In this document: piece by piece, positions 1-7,546 of the stretch | Numbering within the stretch: the stretch's first letter is position 1 | Layout of the letters: every line of letters starts with the position of its first letter | DNA from: Devosia salina | Lineage (GTDB): Bacteria; Pseudomonadota; Alphaproteobacteria; Rhizobiales; Devosiaceae | Assembly (NCBI RefSeq): GCF_019504385.1 | Contig: NZ_CP080590.1 | Span: 1,034,001-1,098,000 of the forward strand | Reading direction: 5' to 3' | Length of the DNA: 64,000 nt | Program-made: the position numbers and the translations under genes | The notes under the pieces: generated by a model | Told to the model about the DNA's origin: nothing | Database searches by the model: none | Seen by the model: the letters and a program-made list of their open reading frames with translations, nothing else

Positions 1-17
1 GAAAGGTCACCCCATGA
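1..17 (+). CDS. mnhA: Possible last codons of mnhA (partial, cut by window edge)
   Basis: A reading frame entering from the left ends in TGA at 15-17, overlapping the ATG of mnhB by the ATGA arrangement that recurs in this operon. Only four sense codons (K-V-T-P) are visible, so assignment to the large antiporter subunit MnhA rests on the conserved order mnhABCDEFG and not on sequence. Confidence 0.35.
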
Positions 18-439
18 ACACGGTCATCTTTCGCACCCTGGCGCCGCTGATCGTTGCCGTCATGCTGGTGTTCTCGGTCTATGTCTGCCTGCGCGGCCAT
101 AATGAACCGGGTGGCGGCTTTATCGGCGGGCTGATTGCGGCGGCCTCCATTGCCGTGTTCGGCATGGCGGTCGGCGTGCGCGCGGTGCGGCGCGCGCTGC
201 ATATCGATCCCATGGCCATTGCCGGTTTTGGCGTGGTGCTGGCGGGCCTGTCCGGGCTGCTCAGCCTGTTCACCGGATCGCCCTTCATGACCAGCATCTG
301 GCTCTATCTCGATTTCGGCAATACCGAGCTGCCGCTGTCGACGCCGATGTTCTTCGACATCGGCGTCTATTGCGTGGTCTTCGGCACCCTGTCGGCCATT
401 GCCCTGTCGCTCGAGAGCGACCGCGAGGAGGATCTCTGA
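14..439 (+). CDS. mnhB: Na+/H+ antiporter subunit B (MnhB/MrpB)
   Basis: This 141-residue membrane protein is the MnhB subunit of the multi-subunit Mrp cation/proton antiporter in the inner membrane, used for Na+ efflux and pH homeostasis. The early motif N-E-P-G-G-G-F-I-G-G (about residues 30-39), between hydrophobic segments, is the family hallmark. Further hydrophobic segments follow near residues 42-58, 68-88 and 115-130. The length is normal for the stand-alone MrpB family. It overlaps the mnhC start by one base (TGATG), which indicates translational coupling. It is the first complete gene of an mnhBCDEFG operon whose mnhA lies upstream of the window. Confidence 0.93.
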   Translation: MNTVIFRTLAPLIVAVMLVFSVYVCLRGHNEPGGGFIGGLIAAASIAVFGMAVGVRAVRRALHIDPMAIAGFGVVLAGLSGLLSLFTGSPFMTSIWLYLDFGNTELPLSTPMFFDIGVYCVVFGTLSAIALSLESDREEDL

Positions 440-816
440 TGGATTATGTGCTGGCGGCCCTGGTGGGCCTGTTCATCACCATCGGCACCTATCTGCTGCT
501 GTCGCGATCGGTGATCCGCATGCTGATCGGCATGACGATCTTCGGCAATGGGGTGAATTTGTTGATCTTCACGGCCGGCCGGGTCACCCAGGCCATCGCG
601 CCCATCGTCCCCGACGGGCTCGATGCGCCCGACGGGCCGATCGCCAATCCCTTGCCGCAGGCGTTGATCCTGACGGCGATCGTCATTGGCTTTTCCATGT
701 TTGCCTTCCTGCTCGTGCTGGCCTTTCGCGCCTATCAGAGCCTGGATGCCGACAATACCGATACCATGCGCCTGGCCGAGCCCGAACGCTCGCCAAGCCC
801 GCCACTGAGTTACTGA
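439..816 (+). CDS. mnhC: Na+/H+ antiporter subunit C (MnhC/MrpC, NuoK-like)
   Basis: The product is a 125-residue protein with three predicted membrane helices, homologous to complex I subunit NuoK, acting in the Mrp antiporter. Family features are the opening Y-V-L-A-A-L-V-G-L-F, the stretch R-M-L-I-G-M-T-I-F-G-N-G-V-N-L and P-L-P-Q-A-L-I-L-T-A-I-V-I-G-F in the third helix. The ATG at 439 is chosen because it overlaps the mnhB stop and begins the first helix; an upstream in-frame codon at 370 lies inside mnhB and would add unrelated residues. Confidence 0.93.
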   Translation: MDYVLAALVGLFITIGTYLLLSRSVIRMLIGMTIFGNGVNLLIFTAGRVTQAIAPIVPDGLDAPDGPIANPLPQALILTAIVIGFSMFAFLLVLAFRAYQSLDADNTDTMRLAEPERSPSPPLSY

Positions 817-819
817 CCC

Positions 820-2427
820 ATGGCCTCACCGACCCCCGCAAGCGAAGTGCCGATGGGCATGCTCGACATCCTCACCCCCGCAAGCGATTGGGTGATCGTG
901 CTGCCCGTGGCGCTGGCGCTGATGGGAGCCGCGGGGCTCCTGATGTTCCGTCGCAGCAATGGCACGCCGCTGATCGGGGCGCTGATCGTGGTGGCCGGCA
1001 TCATCGCCTGCGAGATCGCGCTGCTCCTCGAAATCGTGGCCAACGGCCCGGTCAGCATGACCATGGGCAAGTGGCTGCCGCCCTTCGGCATCAGCCTGAC
1101 CGCGGACCTGTTCGGCGCCAGCTTTGCGCTGGCGGCGGCAGTGGTGACGCTGATCGTGCTGCTCTATGCCGAGATCGACCGTGCCGAGGCGGACGGGCGT
1201 GACGCCTTCCATTCCATGGTGCTGCTGCTGCTCGCCGGGGTGACGGGGGCTTTCCTGACGGGCGACCTCTTCAACCTCTATGTGTGGTTCGAGGTCATGC
1301 TGATCGCCTCGTTTGGCCTGATCGTGCAGGGCAACCGGCCGATGCAGCTCGACGGGGCGGTCAAATACGGCTTCCTCAATTTCCTGGCCACCACCTTCTT
1401 TCTGCTGGCGCTGGGCCTGCTCTACGGCCTCCTGGGCACGCTCAACATGTCGGACATCATGCGCGTGGCGCCCGCCGCCAATCCCGCGGCCATGGCAGGG
1501 GTGGCAGCCCTGCTGATGCTGGCCTTCGGCATGAAGGCGGCGGCTTTTCCCGTCAATGCGTGGCTGCCGGCCTCCTATCACACCCCGGCCGCGGCCGTGT
1601 CGGCGCTGTTCGCGGGCCTGCTGACCAAGGTCGGTGCCTATGCCATGCTGCGGGCGCTGGTGGCGGTGCTGCCGGCCAGCCGTGAGCTGCTGGAGCCGGC
1701 CCTGGCGCTGGTCGCCATTGCCACCTTGCTCATTGCCCCGCTTGGGGCCATCGCCGAGACCAATCTGCGCCGCGCCATCGGCTTTGTGGTCATCGGCGGC
1801 ATCGGCGCGGTGGTCGCGGGGCTGGCCATGCCCTCGCTCAACGGCATCGCCGGCTCGGGGCTCTATATCTTCCACGCCATCCTGACCATGACGGCGCTCT
1901 ACATGGTCGCCGGCCTGATCGAGAAGCGCACCGGGGCGACCGATACAAGGCAGATGGGCGGGCTCTATGCGGCCAGCGCGCCGATCTCGATCCTCTTCCT
2001 CGTGCTGGTCCTAGCCGCGGCGGGCGTGCCGCCCTTTCTCGGCTTCTGGCCCAAACTGCTCTTGCTCGATGCGGGCCTGGCGCAGGGCGTGACCGGATCG
2101 ACGCCCGGCTGGGTGGGCACGGCCATGGTGCTGGCGCTGATGATCAATGCGGTGCTCACCCTGATCGCGGGCACGCGGCTCTGGGCGCATATGTTCTGGC
2201 GTGCCGGGCCCGAGGGGCAGGGCGGCGAACATGCGGCGGCCACTCTGGTGGCCTTCGATGGCCGTGGCCGCCTGGCCTTCGGCGCGACCGCGCTGCTGGT
2301 CGCGGGTATCGTGGTGGTCGGCCTCTGGCCCGGGCCGCTGATGGACCAGATCAGCATCGGGGCCGCCGACATTGCCGACCCGGCGCGCTATGTGGCCGCG
2401 ACCGGCCTTGCAGGAGACGCACCATGA
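820..2427 (+). CDS. mnhD: Na+/H+ antiporter subunit D (MnhD/MrpD, NuoM/N-like)
   Basis: A 535-residue polytopic protein, the MnhD subunit related to the proton-pumping NuoM/NuoN subunits of complex I. The proton_antipo_M core is visible, with G-A-F-L-T-G-D-L-F-N-L-Y-V-W-F-E-V around residues 142-157 and the K-A-A-A-F-P-V-N-A-W-L-P stretch around residues 239-250 that contributes the membrane lysine of these pumps. It starts 3 bases after mnhC and overlaps mnhE by 4 bases. A second ATG at 853 is possible because the first eleven residues are not conserved-looking. Confidence 0.94.
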   Translation: MASPTPASEVPMGMLDILTPASDWVIVLPVALALMGAAGLLMFRRSNGTPLIGALIVVAGIIACEIALLLEIVANGPVSMTMGKWLPPFGISLTADLFGASFALAAAVVTLIVLLYAEIDRAEADGRDAFHSMVLLLLAGVTGAFLTGDLFNLYVWFEVMLIASFGLIVQGNRPMQLDGAVKYGFLNFLATTFFLLALGLLYGLLGTLNMSDIMRVAPAANPAAMAGVAALLMLAFGMKAAAFPVNAWLPASYHTPAAAVSALFAGLLTKVGAYAMLRALVAVLPASRELLEPALALVAIATLLIAPLGAIAETNLRRAIGFVVIGGIGAVVAGLAMPSLNGIAGSGLYIFHAILTMTALYMVAGLIEKRTGATDTRQMGGLYAASAPISILFLVLVLAAAGVPPFLGFWPKLLLLDAGLAQGVTGSTPGWVGTAMVLALMINAVLTLIAGTRLWAHMFWRAGPEGQGGEHAAATLVAFDGRGRLAFGATALLVAGIVVVGLWPGPLMDQISIGAADIADPARYVAATGLAGDAP

Positions 2428-2903
2428 ACACGGCTTTCCTCGTCGTCATACTGGCGCTGATCTGGGCCGGCATTTCCGGCAATTTTACCGGGCTCAACCT
2501 GGTGTTCGGCGGGCTGATCGGCGGTGTTGCCGTTCTCGTCCTGCGCGAGGCCCTGGCGAGCCCGAGGACCCTGCGGCGGGTGCGGCGCGTTGTGTCGCTG
2601 ACCCTGCTGTTCGTTTACGAACTGATGGTCAGCGCGGTGCGTGTGGCGATCGTGGTGGTGCGCCCCGACATATCCAAAGCCGTGCGGCCGGCGATCATCG
2701 CCTTCCCTCTCACGGTGAAATCCGACGCCGAGATCACGCTCCTGGCCAATATGATCACCCTGACGCCGGGCACGCTGAGCGTCGATGTCTCGGCTGACAA
2801 GTCCGTGCTCTATGTTCACGCTCTCCACATGGACGATCGAAAAGCAATGATTGCCGACATCGCCAGTGGATTCGAGAAGAAGGTCAGTGAGGTGTTCGAA
2901 TGA
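2424..2903 (+). CDS. mnhE: Na+/H+ antiporter subunit E (MnhE/MrpE)
   Basis: The product is a 159-residue MrpE-family subunit of the Mrp antiporter. It has two N-terminal hydrophobic segments (residues 3-21 and 27-43), a further one near 58-78, and a soluble C-terminal half containing I-T-L-L-A-N-M-I-T-L-T-P-G-T-L-S, the most conserved MrpE signature. The ATG overlaps the mnhD stop (ATGA), and its own stop overlaps mnhF in the same way, so the six genes are very probably one coupled operon. Confidence 0.93.
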   Translation: MNTAFLVVILALIWAGISGNFTGLNLVFGGLIGGVAVLVLREALASPRTLRRVRRVVSLTLLFVYELMVSAVRVAIVVVRPDISKAVRPAIIAFPLTVKSDAEITLLANMITLTPGTLSVDVSADKSVLYVHALHMDDRKAMIADIASGFEKKVSEVFE

Positions 2904-3205
2904 CGGCCGCGATCTTCATTGAATGGGCGACATTGATCTCGCTCGTGCTGCTGGGCTTGGCCCTGCTCGTCTCGCTGGTGCGGATCGTCATCGGCCCGAC
3001 CTTGTCCGACCGCGTGCTCGCCCTGGACCTGCTGACGGTGGTGGCCATGGGCTTTGTCGGTGCGATCGCCGTGCGAACGGGCCTGTGGCTCTATCTCGAT
3101 ATCGCCATCGCCCTGGCGCTGCTGGGGTTCCTGGCAACCGTTGCCCTGGCCCGGTACGTTCTGCTGCGGGGCTCGCGCAACGACATCGTGACTGAGGAGC
3201 GCTGA
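2900..3205 (+). CDS. mnhF: Na+/H+ antiporter subunit F (MnhF/MrpF)
   Basis: This 101-residue subunit has three predicted helices and belongs to the MrpF family. The conserved motif R-I-V-I-G-P-T-L-S-D-R-V-L-A-L-D (about residues 28-43) identifies it; the arginine and aspartate in this stretch are typical of the family. The 4-base overlap with mnhE and the 2-base gap to mnhG place it in the antiporter operon. Confidence 0.93.
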   Translation: MTAAIFIEWATLISLVLLGLALLVSLVRIVIGPTLSDRVLALDLLTVVAMGFVGAIAVRTGLWLYLDIAIALALLGFLATVALARYVLLRGSRNDIVTEER

Positions 3206-3207
3206 CC

Positions 3208-3561
3208 ATGCTGAGCGGACTGGAGCTCTATATCGGCGGCGTGCTGTTGCTGGTGGGAGCGGTCTTCACCCTGCTGGCGGCCGTGGGCGTCGTCCGGCTG
3301 CCCGATCTTTACACGCGCATGCACGCCGCCTCCAAGGCCGGGGCAGTCGGGGGCGGATTGATTCTGCTGGCGGTGGCTGTTCTGAGCCAAGATGCCGCAG
3401 TCTCCCTGCGCGCCATTATTGGCATGGTCTTCCTGTGGCTGACCACGCCTGTTTCAGCCCATCTCCTTGCCAGAGCCAGTTATTTGTCCGGCTACAAACC
3501 GTGCAAAGAAACTATGATTGATGAACTGGCCCCAAACAAAGAACAAAATTCCGCTTCATAG
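3208..3561 (+). CDS. mnhG: Na+/H+ antiporter subunit G (MnhG/MrpG)
   Basis: The last gene of the antiporter operon encodes a 117-residue MrpG/PhaG-family protein with three predicted helices. The signature V-V-R-L-P-D-L-Y-T-R-M-H-A-A-S-K-A lies near residues 29-45. The final 20 residues are hydrophilic. No rho-independent terminator with a T-run is obvious immediately downstream; the next structured element is the inverted repeat before mucR. Confidence 0.93.
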   Translation: MLSGLELYIGGVLLLVGAVFTLLAAVGVVRLPDLYTRMHAASKAGAVGGGLILLAVAVLSQDAAVSLRAIIGMVFLWLTTPVSAHLLARASYLSGYKPCKETMIDELAPNKEQNSAS

Positions 3562-3628
3562 TTGGCGCTCATTTGTATGTTACGGGGACTCTACGGGGTT
3601 GCGTGGCATAATAAACAGTCATAATAGA

Positions 3629-3656
3629 GCAACAAGGCAGCGGCTGCCCTTGTTGC
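3629..3656. promoter_or_regulatory. Imperfect inverted repeat in front of the MucR gene
   Basis: The stretch pairs with itself: G-C-A-A-C-A-A-G-G-C-A-G-C on the left and its complement on the right, with a single bulged C and a one-base centre. It sits 30 bases before the start of the mucR-like gene inside an AT-rich leader. It is not followed by a T-run, so it is unlikely to be a simple terminator. A role in autoregulation, or as a hairpin in the leader mRNA, is inference. Confidence 0.4.
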
Positions 3657-3686
3657 TGCCCAATAAAAAAAACGGAAGGTTGAAAA

Positions 3687-4109
3687 ATGAACGACGATAC
3701 CGGCGCGTTCGCAACTGTTGAGGCCGATCTGATCGAACTCAGCACGGAGATCGTATCCGCCTATGTCAGTCACAATGCCGTCAGCCCGGGCGACCTGCCC
3801 AAGTTGATCGCCGAAGTGCACGGCGCGCTGCGCGCCCTCCAGGCCAATGAGACACCGGCTCCGGTCGAGGAACTCAAGCCGGCCGTCCCGGTCCGCAAGT
3901 CCGTGGCCAACGACTACATCATCTGTCTGGAAGACGGAAAGAAGTTCAAGTCGCTCAAGCGCCACCTGCGGACCCATTACAACCTTTCGCCCGAGGAATA
4001 TCGCGAGAAGTGGGGCCTTCCGGCCGACTATCCGATGGTTGCCCCGAGCTATTCGGCGACCCGCTCCAAGCTCGCCAAGGACAATGGCCTCGGTCGCAAG
4101 ACCGACTGA
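3687..4109 (+). CDS. mucR: Ros/MucR family zinc-finger transcriptional regulator
   Basis: A 140-residue DNA-binding protein of the Ros/MucR family, which in Rhizobiales controls exopolysaccharide, motility and cell-cycle genes, usually as a repressor that recognises AT-rich DNA. The zinc-binding module is seen as C80, D83, H93 and H97 (C-L-E-D ... H-L-R-T-H). It is followed by the conserved tail Y-R-E-K-W-G-L-P-A-D-Y-P-M-V-A-P. An aspartate in the second ligand position is typical of the MucR branch, in contrast to the C-x2-C of Ros. The leader of about 125 bases is much richer in A+T than the surroundings, which fits autoregulation. It stands alone and is followed by a strong terminator. Confidence 0.93.
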   Translation: MNDDTGAFATVEADLIELSTEIVSAYVSHNAVSPGDLPKLIAEVHGALRALQANETPAPVEELKPAVPVRKSVANDYIICLEDGKKFKSLKRHLRTHYNLSPEEYREKWGLPADYPMVAPSYSATRSKLAKDNGLGRKTD

Positions 4110-4135
4110 GCGTCCACCCCATCCCAAGCGTCGTC

Positions 4136-4170
4136 AAAATGGCCGCCCTACGAGGCGGCCATTTTCTTTT
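4136..4170 (+). terminator. Rho-independent terminator of the mucR-like gene
   Basis: A perfect 12-base stem (AAAATGGCCGCC pairing with GGCGGCCATTTT, 4136-4147 with 4154-4165) and a 6-base loop are followed by CTTTT. It starts 27 bases after the stop codon. The A-run on the left also lets it act on the other strand, but no gene converges here. Confidence 0.88.
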
Positions 4171-4311
4171 GCGGTCGTCTCCCCGGATTGTCGGAAGGCG
4201 GCAGCAGAGCCGATCAGGCGGTGAAGCAGCGAAAACGAAACAGACTTATCCCCGGGTGGCTGGTGTTCGGTCAATGATAGGAATATCATCCTATCTTGAG
4301 TGGAGAGCATC

Positions 4312-4665
4312 ATGCACGCTGAACGACAGGCCGCCAGCCGGGCCCAATTTCCGTCTCCAATCTTCCGCGAACACACGGCGGTCGAACGCGTCGTGAGCCT
4401 GGTGTCCGAGCATTGCGAGGTGCCGGTCACCCTGATTTTGAGCACAGCTCGTGGCCGGCTCGGCATCGCCCGGTCGCGCCAACTGGCGATGTACCTGGCC
4501 CATGTCATGCTGGGGGAAAGCCTCTCGGCCGTTGGTGCTGCTTTTGGGCGAGATAGGACAACAGTCTCTTATGCCTGCGGGCTGATCGAAGACATGCGCG
4601 ACGATCCGGCCTTCGATGCCGAGGTTTCGGTCCTCGAACAGCAGGTTCAGGGCGAGGCGCATTGA
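4312..4665 (+). CDS. Stand-alone DnaA domain IV-like helix-turn-helix protein
   Basis: This protein of about 117 residues consists mainly of a DnaA domain IV (Bac_DnaA_C) without any AAA+ domain. The recognition region is visible as R-S-R-Q-L-A-M-Y-L-A followed by S-A-V-G-A-A-F-G-R-D-R-T-T-V-S-Y. In DnaA this reads G-R-D-H-T-T-V; here the histidine of the signature is arginine. Hence it may bind DnaA-box-like DNA, but this is inference. ATG 4312 is preferred to an in-frame GTG at 4300. It overlaps or abuts the DUF6456 gene, a pairing known in Hyphomicrobiales. The upstream 140 bases contain the imperfect repeat ATAGGAATATCATCCTAT near 4277-4294. Confidence 0.8.
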   Translation: MHAERQAASRAQFPSPIFREHTAVERVVSLVSEHCEVPVTLILSTARGRLGIARSRQLAMYLAHVMLGESLSAVGAAFGRDRTTVSYACGLIEDMRDDPAFDAEVSVLEQQVQGEAH

Positions 4666-4667
4666 AG

Positions 4668-5159
4668 ATGGCGGAAGATGCGCAGCAGCGCCCGTTGCCT
4701 CTGCCGGATGCCGTGCTCCGTCTCGGCAGTGGCGGGCGGGACCACGACTTCCTGTCGCCCCACCATCTGGAAGCTGCTGGCCGGCTGATGCGACTGTTCG
4801 ACCGGGCCAGCCTGCGCCAGCGGGTGACCATGTCATACGACCCCGGGCGGGTGGGCCGGAACGGGCCGCCCATGCAGGGTGACCTGGCGGACAGCGCCGC
4901 CGACGCGCGCAAACGGCTCGCCATCCTGGCACGCCGGCTGCCGGCGGATTGCTGGGGCGTGCTGACCGATGTCTGCCTTTACGACCGGGGCCTGCAGGAT
5001 ATCGAGCAGACGCGCAACTGGCCGCGCCGCAGCGCAAAGCTCGTCCTGCGCATCGGGCTGGAGCAGGCGGCGACCGCACTGGGCCTGGGCGAGGAGGCCA
5101 TCGGACCGGACCGGGGGCCGACGCGGAACTGGTTGCCCGAGCGCGTGCCGATGTTCTGA
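4668..5159 (+). CDS. DUF6456 domain-containing protein
   Basis: The product is a protein of about 163 residues of the DUF6456 family, which has no assigned biochemical function. Family features are F-L-S-P-H-H-L-E-A-A-G-R-L near residues 27-39, Q-R-V-T-M-S-Y-D-P-G-R-V around 51-62, and a C-terminal helical segment with W-P-R-R-S-A-K-L-V-L-R that resembles a helix-turn-helix. A TTG at 4662 would overlap the upstream stop; ATG at 4668 is the alternative chosen here. Its linkage to the DnaA-IV protein suggests a shared DNA-related role. Confidence 0.75.
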   Translation: MAEDAQQRPLPLPDAVLRLGSGGRDHDFLSPHHLEAAGRLMRLFDRASLRQRVTMSYDPGRVGRNGPPMQGDLADSAADARKRLAILARRLPADCWGVLTDVCLYDRGLQDIEQTRNWPRRSAKLVLRIGLEQAATALGLGEEAIGPDRGPTRNWLPERVPMF

Positions 5160-5248
5160 GCGGGCCAAATTAACGATGTCTTCGTTGGTAATGTTTGGTC
5201 GGTGCGGAGTGGTGATATGGATAGGTAAATCCCGAGCGCCCCGATCAA

Positions 5249-6277
5249 ATGTCAAGCAAGATCACCGGTATTCAGTCCCTCAGAGCCTGTGCCGCCATTC
5301 TGGTCCTGGCTTCGCACGCATTGCTCTATCCATTGGCCGAACAATCGCTTGCCTATGGTCGGCTGGGATGGCTTGGCGTGATCCTGTTTTTCGTGGTCTC
5401 CGGTTTCATCATGGTCGCTGTGACGGGACAGGGGCGGTTCGAGGCCGGCAGCTTCATCCGGCGCCGGGTTCTGCGGGTGGTTCCGCTCTATTGGGCTTTT
5501 ACCTTCATGGCGGCATTGCTGGCCCTGGTCCTGCCCGACATCTTCAAGACCACGGTCTTTGACGGCCAGCAATTGCTGCTCTCGCTGGCCTTTATCCCAT
5601 TCTACAATCCCGCCAGCCACGGCCTGCATCCGCTCTACAAGCTTGGATGGACGCTCAACTACGAGATGTTCTTCTATGTCAGCTTCGCGCTGCTGGCGGT
5701 GCTGAACGGGCGGCAGCGCGTTCTCGTGCTGACGGTAGCCTATTCCCTTTTGAGCCTGGTCGGACTGATCCTCCACCCGGAAAGCGCCATTCCCGCTTTC
5801 TATACCAGCTACATGCCCCTGGCCTTCGTGGCTGGCGCCTGGCTGGGGCTGGCCCATGTCGAGGGGCGCCTCGTCCGCATGCCAAGGGCGATGATTGCCC
5901 CGCTGGTGGCCATCGGCCTCGCTGGCCTCGTCGAAGGCTTCTGGGTGGATCGCGGGATCATGGAGGACGAGACGGCGTTCCTGGGCTTCCTCGCCTTTGC
6001 CTGCGCCGCAATCGCCCTGTTCGTGGGACTGGAAGACCGTCTGCCGCGCTTCAGGCTCCTCGAGCTGCTGGGCGATGCGTCCTACTCGATTTACCTGGTG
6101 CACATCTTCGCGGTGGCCGCCGTCGCAGGCGTGCTTCTCAAGCTGCTGGAACCGGAGAATGGCCTGGTGGTCGGCGGAGCCATCGCCCTGGCGATTGCCG
6201 GAGGCCTGGTGCTGGGATGGATGGTCTATACCGTGGTGGAAAAGCCGCTGCTGGTGCGGCTGAGACGGTTTGCCTAG
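5249..6277 (+). CDS. Acyltransferase 3 (OafA/YrhL family) membrane protein
   Basis: A 342-residue integral membrane protein of the acyltransferase 3 family, which O-acylates surface sugars (O-antigen, exopolysaccharide, modified glycans). The start is typical: I-Q-S-L-R-A-C-A-A-I-L-V-L-A-S-H, containing the conserved R-A and the likely catalytic His near residue 23. About ten hydrophobic segments follow, with F-I-R-R-R-V-L-R-V-V-P-L-Y-W around residues 71-84 and a C-terminal basic end. There is no neighbouring glycan locus, so the substrate cannot be inferred. Confidence 0.88.
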   Translation: MSSKITGIQSLRACAAILVLASHALLYPLAEQSLAYGRLGWLGVILFFVVSGFIMVAVTGQGRFEAGSFIRRRVLRVVPLYWAFTFMAALLALVLPDIFKTTVFDGQQLLLSLAFIPFYNPASHGLHPLYKLGWTLNYEMFFYVSFALLAVLNGRQRVLVLTVAYSLLSLVGLILHPESAIPAFYTSYMPLAFVAGAWLGLAHVEGRLVRMPRAMIAPLVAIGLAGLVEGFWVDRGIMEDETAFLGFLAFACAAIALFVGLEDRLPRFRLLELLGDASYSIYLVHIFAVAAVAGVLLKLLEPENGLVVGGAIALAIAGGLVLGWMVYTVVEKPLLVRLRRFA

Positions 6278-6316
6278 CGCTACGCTCTCAGCTTTCGCGC
6301 TGTCACTGAAAACGCT

Positions 6317-6745
6317 CTAGGCGAGCGCGGCACGCGCTTCGTTGCGAATGCGGTTGACCATGGCCACCAGCCCGTTCGAGCGCTGCGTCGTCAGATGTTC
6401 GCGCAGGCCCAGTTCATCGAACAGGGCGATCGCATCGGTCTCGGAAATATCGCGGGCCGGGCGGTCGGAGTAGAGCGCCAGCAGGACAGCCACCAGCCCC
6501 TGCACGATCATGGCGTCGCTTTCGCCGCGGAAGCGCAGCCCCGGCGCACCATCGACCGCCTGGGGTTCGGCGACCAGCCAGACCTGGGATACGCACCCAT
6601 TGACCTTGTTTGCCGGATTGCGCTCGGCCTCGTCGAGCTTGGGCAAAGCCTGGCCCAGTTCGATCAGATAGCGGTAGCGGTCCTCCCAGTCATCAAGGAA
6701 AGAGAGGTTCTCGGCGATGTCCTGAAAGGCCTGCGGCTGTGTCAT
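6317..6745 (-). CDS. sufE: SufE family cysteine desulfuration protein
   Basis: The 142-residue protein is SufE-like: it accepts persulfide sulfur from the SufS cysteine desulfurase and hands it to the Suf scaffold for Fe-S cluster assembly. The acceptor cysteine is C51 in the motif V-N-G-C-V-S-Q-V-W-L. L-L-A-L-Y-S and the C-terminal Q-R-S-N-G-L-V-A-M-V-N-R-I-R also match the family. The length is normal. It stands alone, away from any sufBCDS genes in this window. Confidence 0.92.
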   Translation of the reverse strand: MTQPQAFQDIAENLSFLDDWEDRYRYLIELGQALPKLDEAERNPANKVNGCVSQVWLVAEPQAVDGAPGLRFRGESDAMIVQGLVAVLLALYSDRPARDISETDAIALFDELGLREHLTTQRSNGLVAMVNRIRNEARAALA

Positions 6746-6797
6746 GTGCCCTATCTAGGGGATGTGCCGCGGCTTTGCCAGTGTCCCGGGTGCCGCG

Positions 6798-6836
6798 AAA
6801 AAGAAAAGCCGCAGATGCGGGGCAGCGCATCTGCGG
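6798..6836 (-). terminator. Rho-independent terminator of the DUF5330 gene
   Basis: Read on the minus strand, a perfect 11-base stem (CCGCAGATGCG with CGCATCTGCGG, 6826-6836 and 6809-6819) with a 6-base loop is followed by CTTTTCTTTTT. It lies 88 bases after the stop of the minus-strand DUF5330 gene and before sufE. Confidence 0.85.
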
Positions 6837-6923
6837 CAGGGGCCAGGGGCCTATGGAGTAGCGTCGCTTGGGGAAGTGACACGACCCCTGGGGTAACGTT
6901 GTCGGCGCCGGGGCAGGCGCCTT

Positions 6924-7226
6924 CTATCCCGCCCGGTCCGGCCGAGGTCTGGGCAGCGGAACCGGGAGATTCGCCGGAGAGCCATGCATGGGTGCACCGG
7001 CGAGCGGGGTAGCCTGCAATGCCGCGGTGGCGAGCGCCTTGCCGCCGAAGCATTGAATATCACTGCATTCGATGGCCTCGATCTGCTCGGCGACGAACTG
7101 ACTGCCGCGGGCCATTGCGTCCCTGGAGAGCTGGCCGGCGCCATTGCTCACATCTTCTCCCATGCCCGGCCGGATGACCAGGAATGCGAGGGTGAGCCAG
7201 AATGCCGAGCGCAGGAGAAACATCAT
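6924..7226 (-). CDS. DUF5330 domain-containing protein
   Basis: A short protein of 100 residues with an N-terminal hydrophobic segment (M-F-L-L-R-S-A-F-W-L-T-L-A-F-L-V-I) that is a membrane anchor or signal peptide. A compact conserved core with two cysteines follows, I-E-C-S-D-I-Q-C-F-G-G-K-A-L (residues about 52-65). This pattern matches the DUF5330 family of Rhizobiales, of unknown function. The last 30 residues are rich in proline and low in complexity. A second ATG directly follows the first, so the start is certain to within one codon. Confidence 0.72.
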   Translation of the reverse strand: MMFLLRSAFWLTLAFLVIRPGMGEDVSNGAGQLSRDAMARGSQFVAEQIEAIECSDIQCFGGKALATAALQATPLAGAPMHGSPANLPVPLPRPRPDRAG

Positions 7227-7546
7227 TTCAAGTCCATCGCGGCGGGACCATCCCGTCCGATGAGATGACGCTAGGCGCCCCGGATTAAGCGCGGCTGGGA
7301 CAAGTCGATAAAATTTGAGACAAATGCCATCGCCATCCGCAAGCCAGGCAACCCCTTGTTTACGCTAACTCCCAAAACCGGCTCCCGGGAGCCCGGAAGC
7401 GGGTGCCTGGGCGCCCCGACTTAAGCTCGTCTTAGCGGTTGCGGGTCGAGGCTGACATCAACAAAGACCCGAACCCATTCGGGCAAGGCGGCTCGGGGAA
7501 GGGCCGCGATCCGGGCCATGCGGGCCGGACACAACAGGCGTCGTGA
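7227..7546. other. Divergent intergenic region of about 320 bases
   Basis: There is no credible open reading frame or RNA gene here. It separates the minus-strand DUF5330 gene from the plus-strand histidine kinase and must hold both promoters. A perfect 14-base palindrome, GGCTCCCGGGAGCC, lies at 7380-7393. The section 7306-7370 is relatively AT-rich and is the most likely promoter area, but no clear -35/-10 pair was recognised. Confidence 0.5.

Noticed and set aside
826..1875. Open frame on the minus strand within mnhD
   Set aside because: The composition is rich in His, Gln, Arg and Gly with no domain, and the plus-strand MnhD is clear.
6278..6316. Third copy of the dispersed repeat
   Set aside because: Only short pieces (CTTTCG and CTGAAAACGCTCT) resemble it; the inverted repeat and the GTGGTGTCCACTT core are absent.
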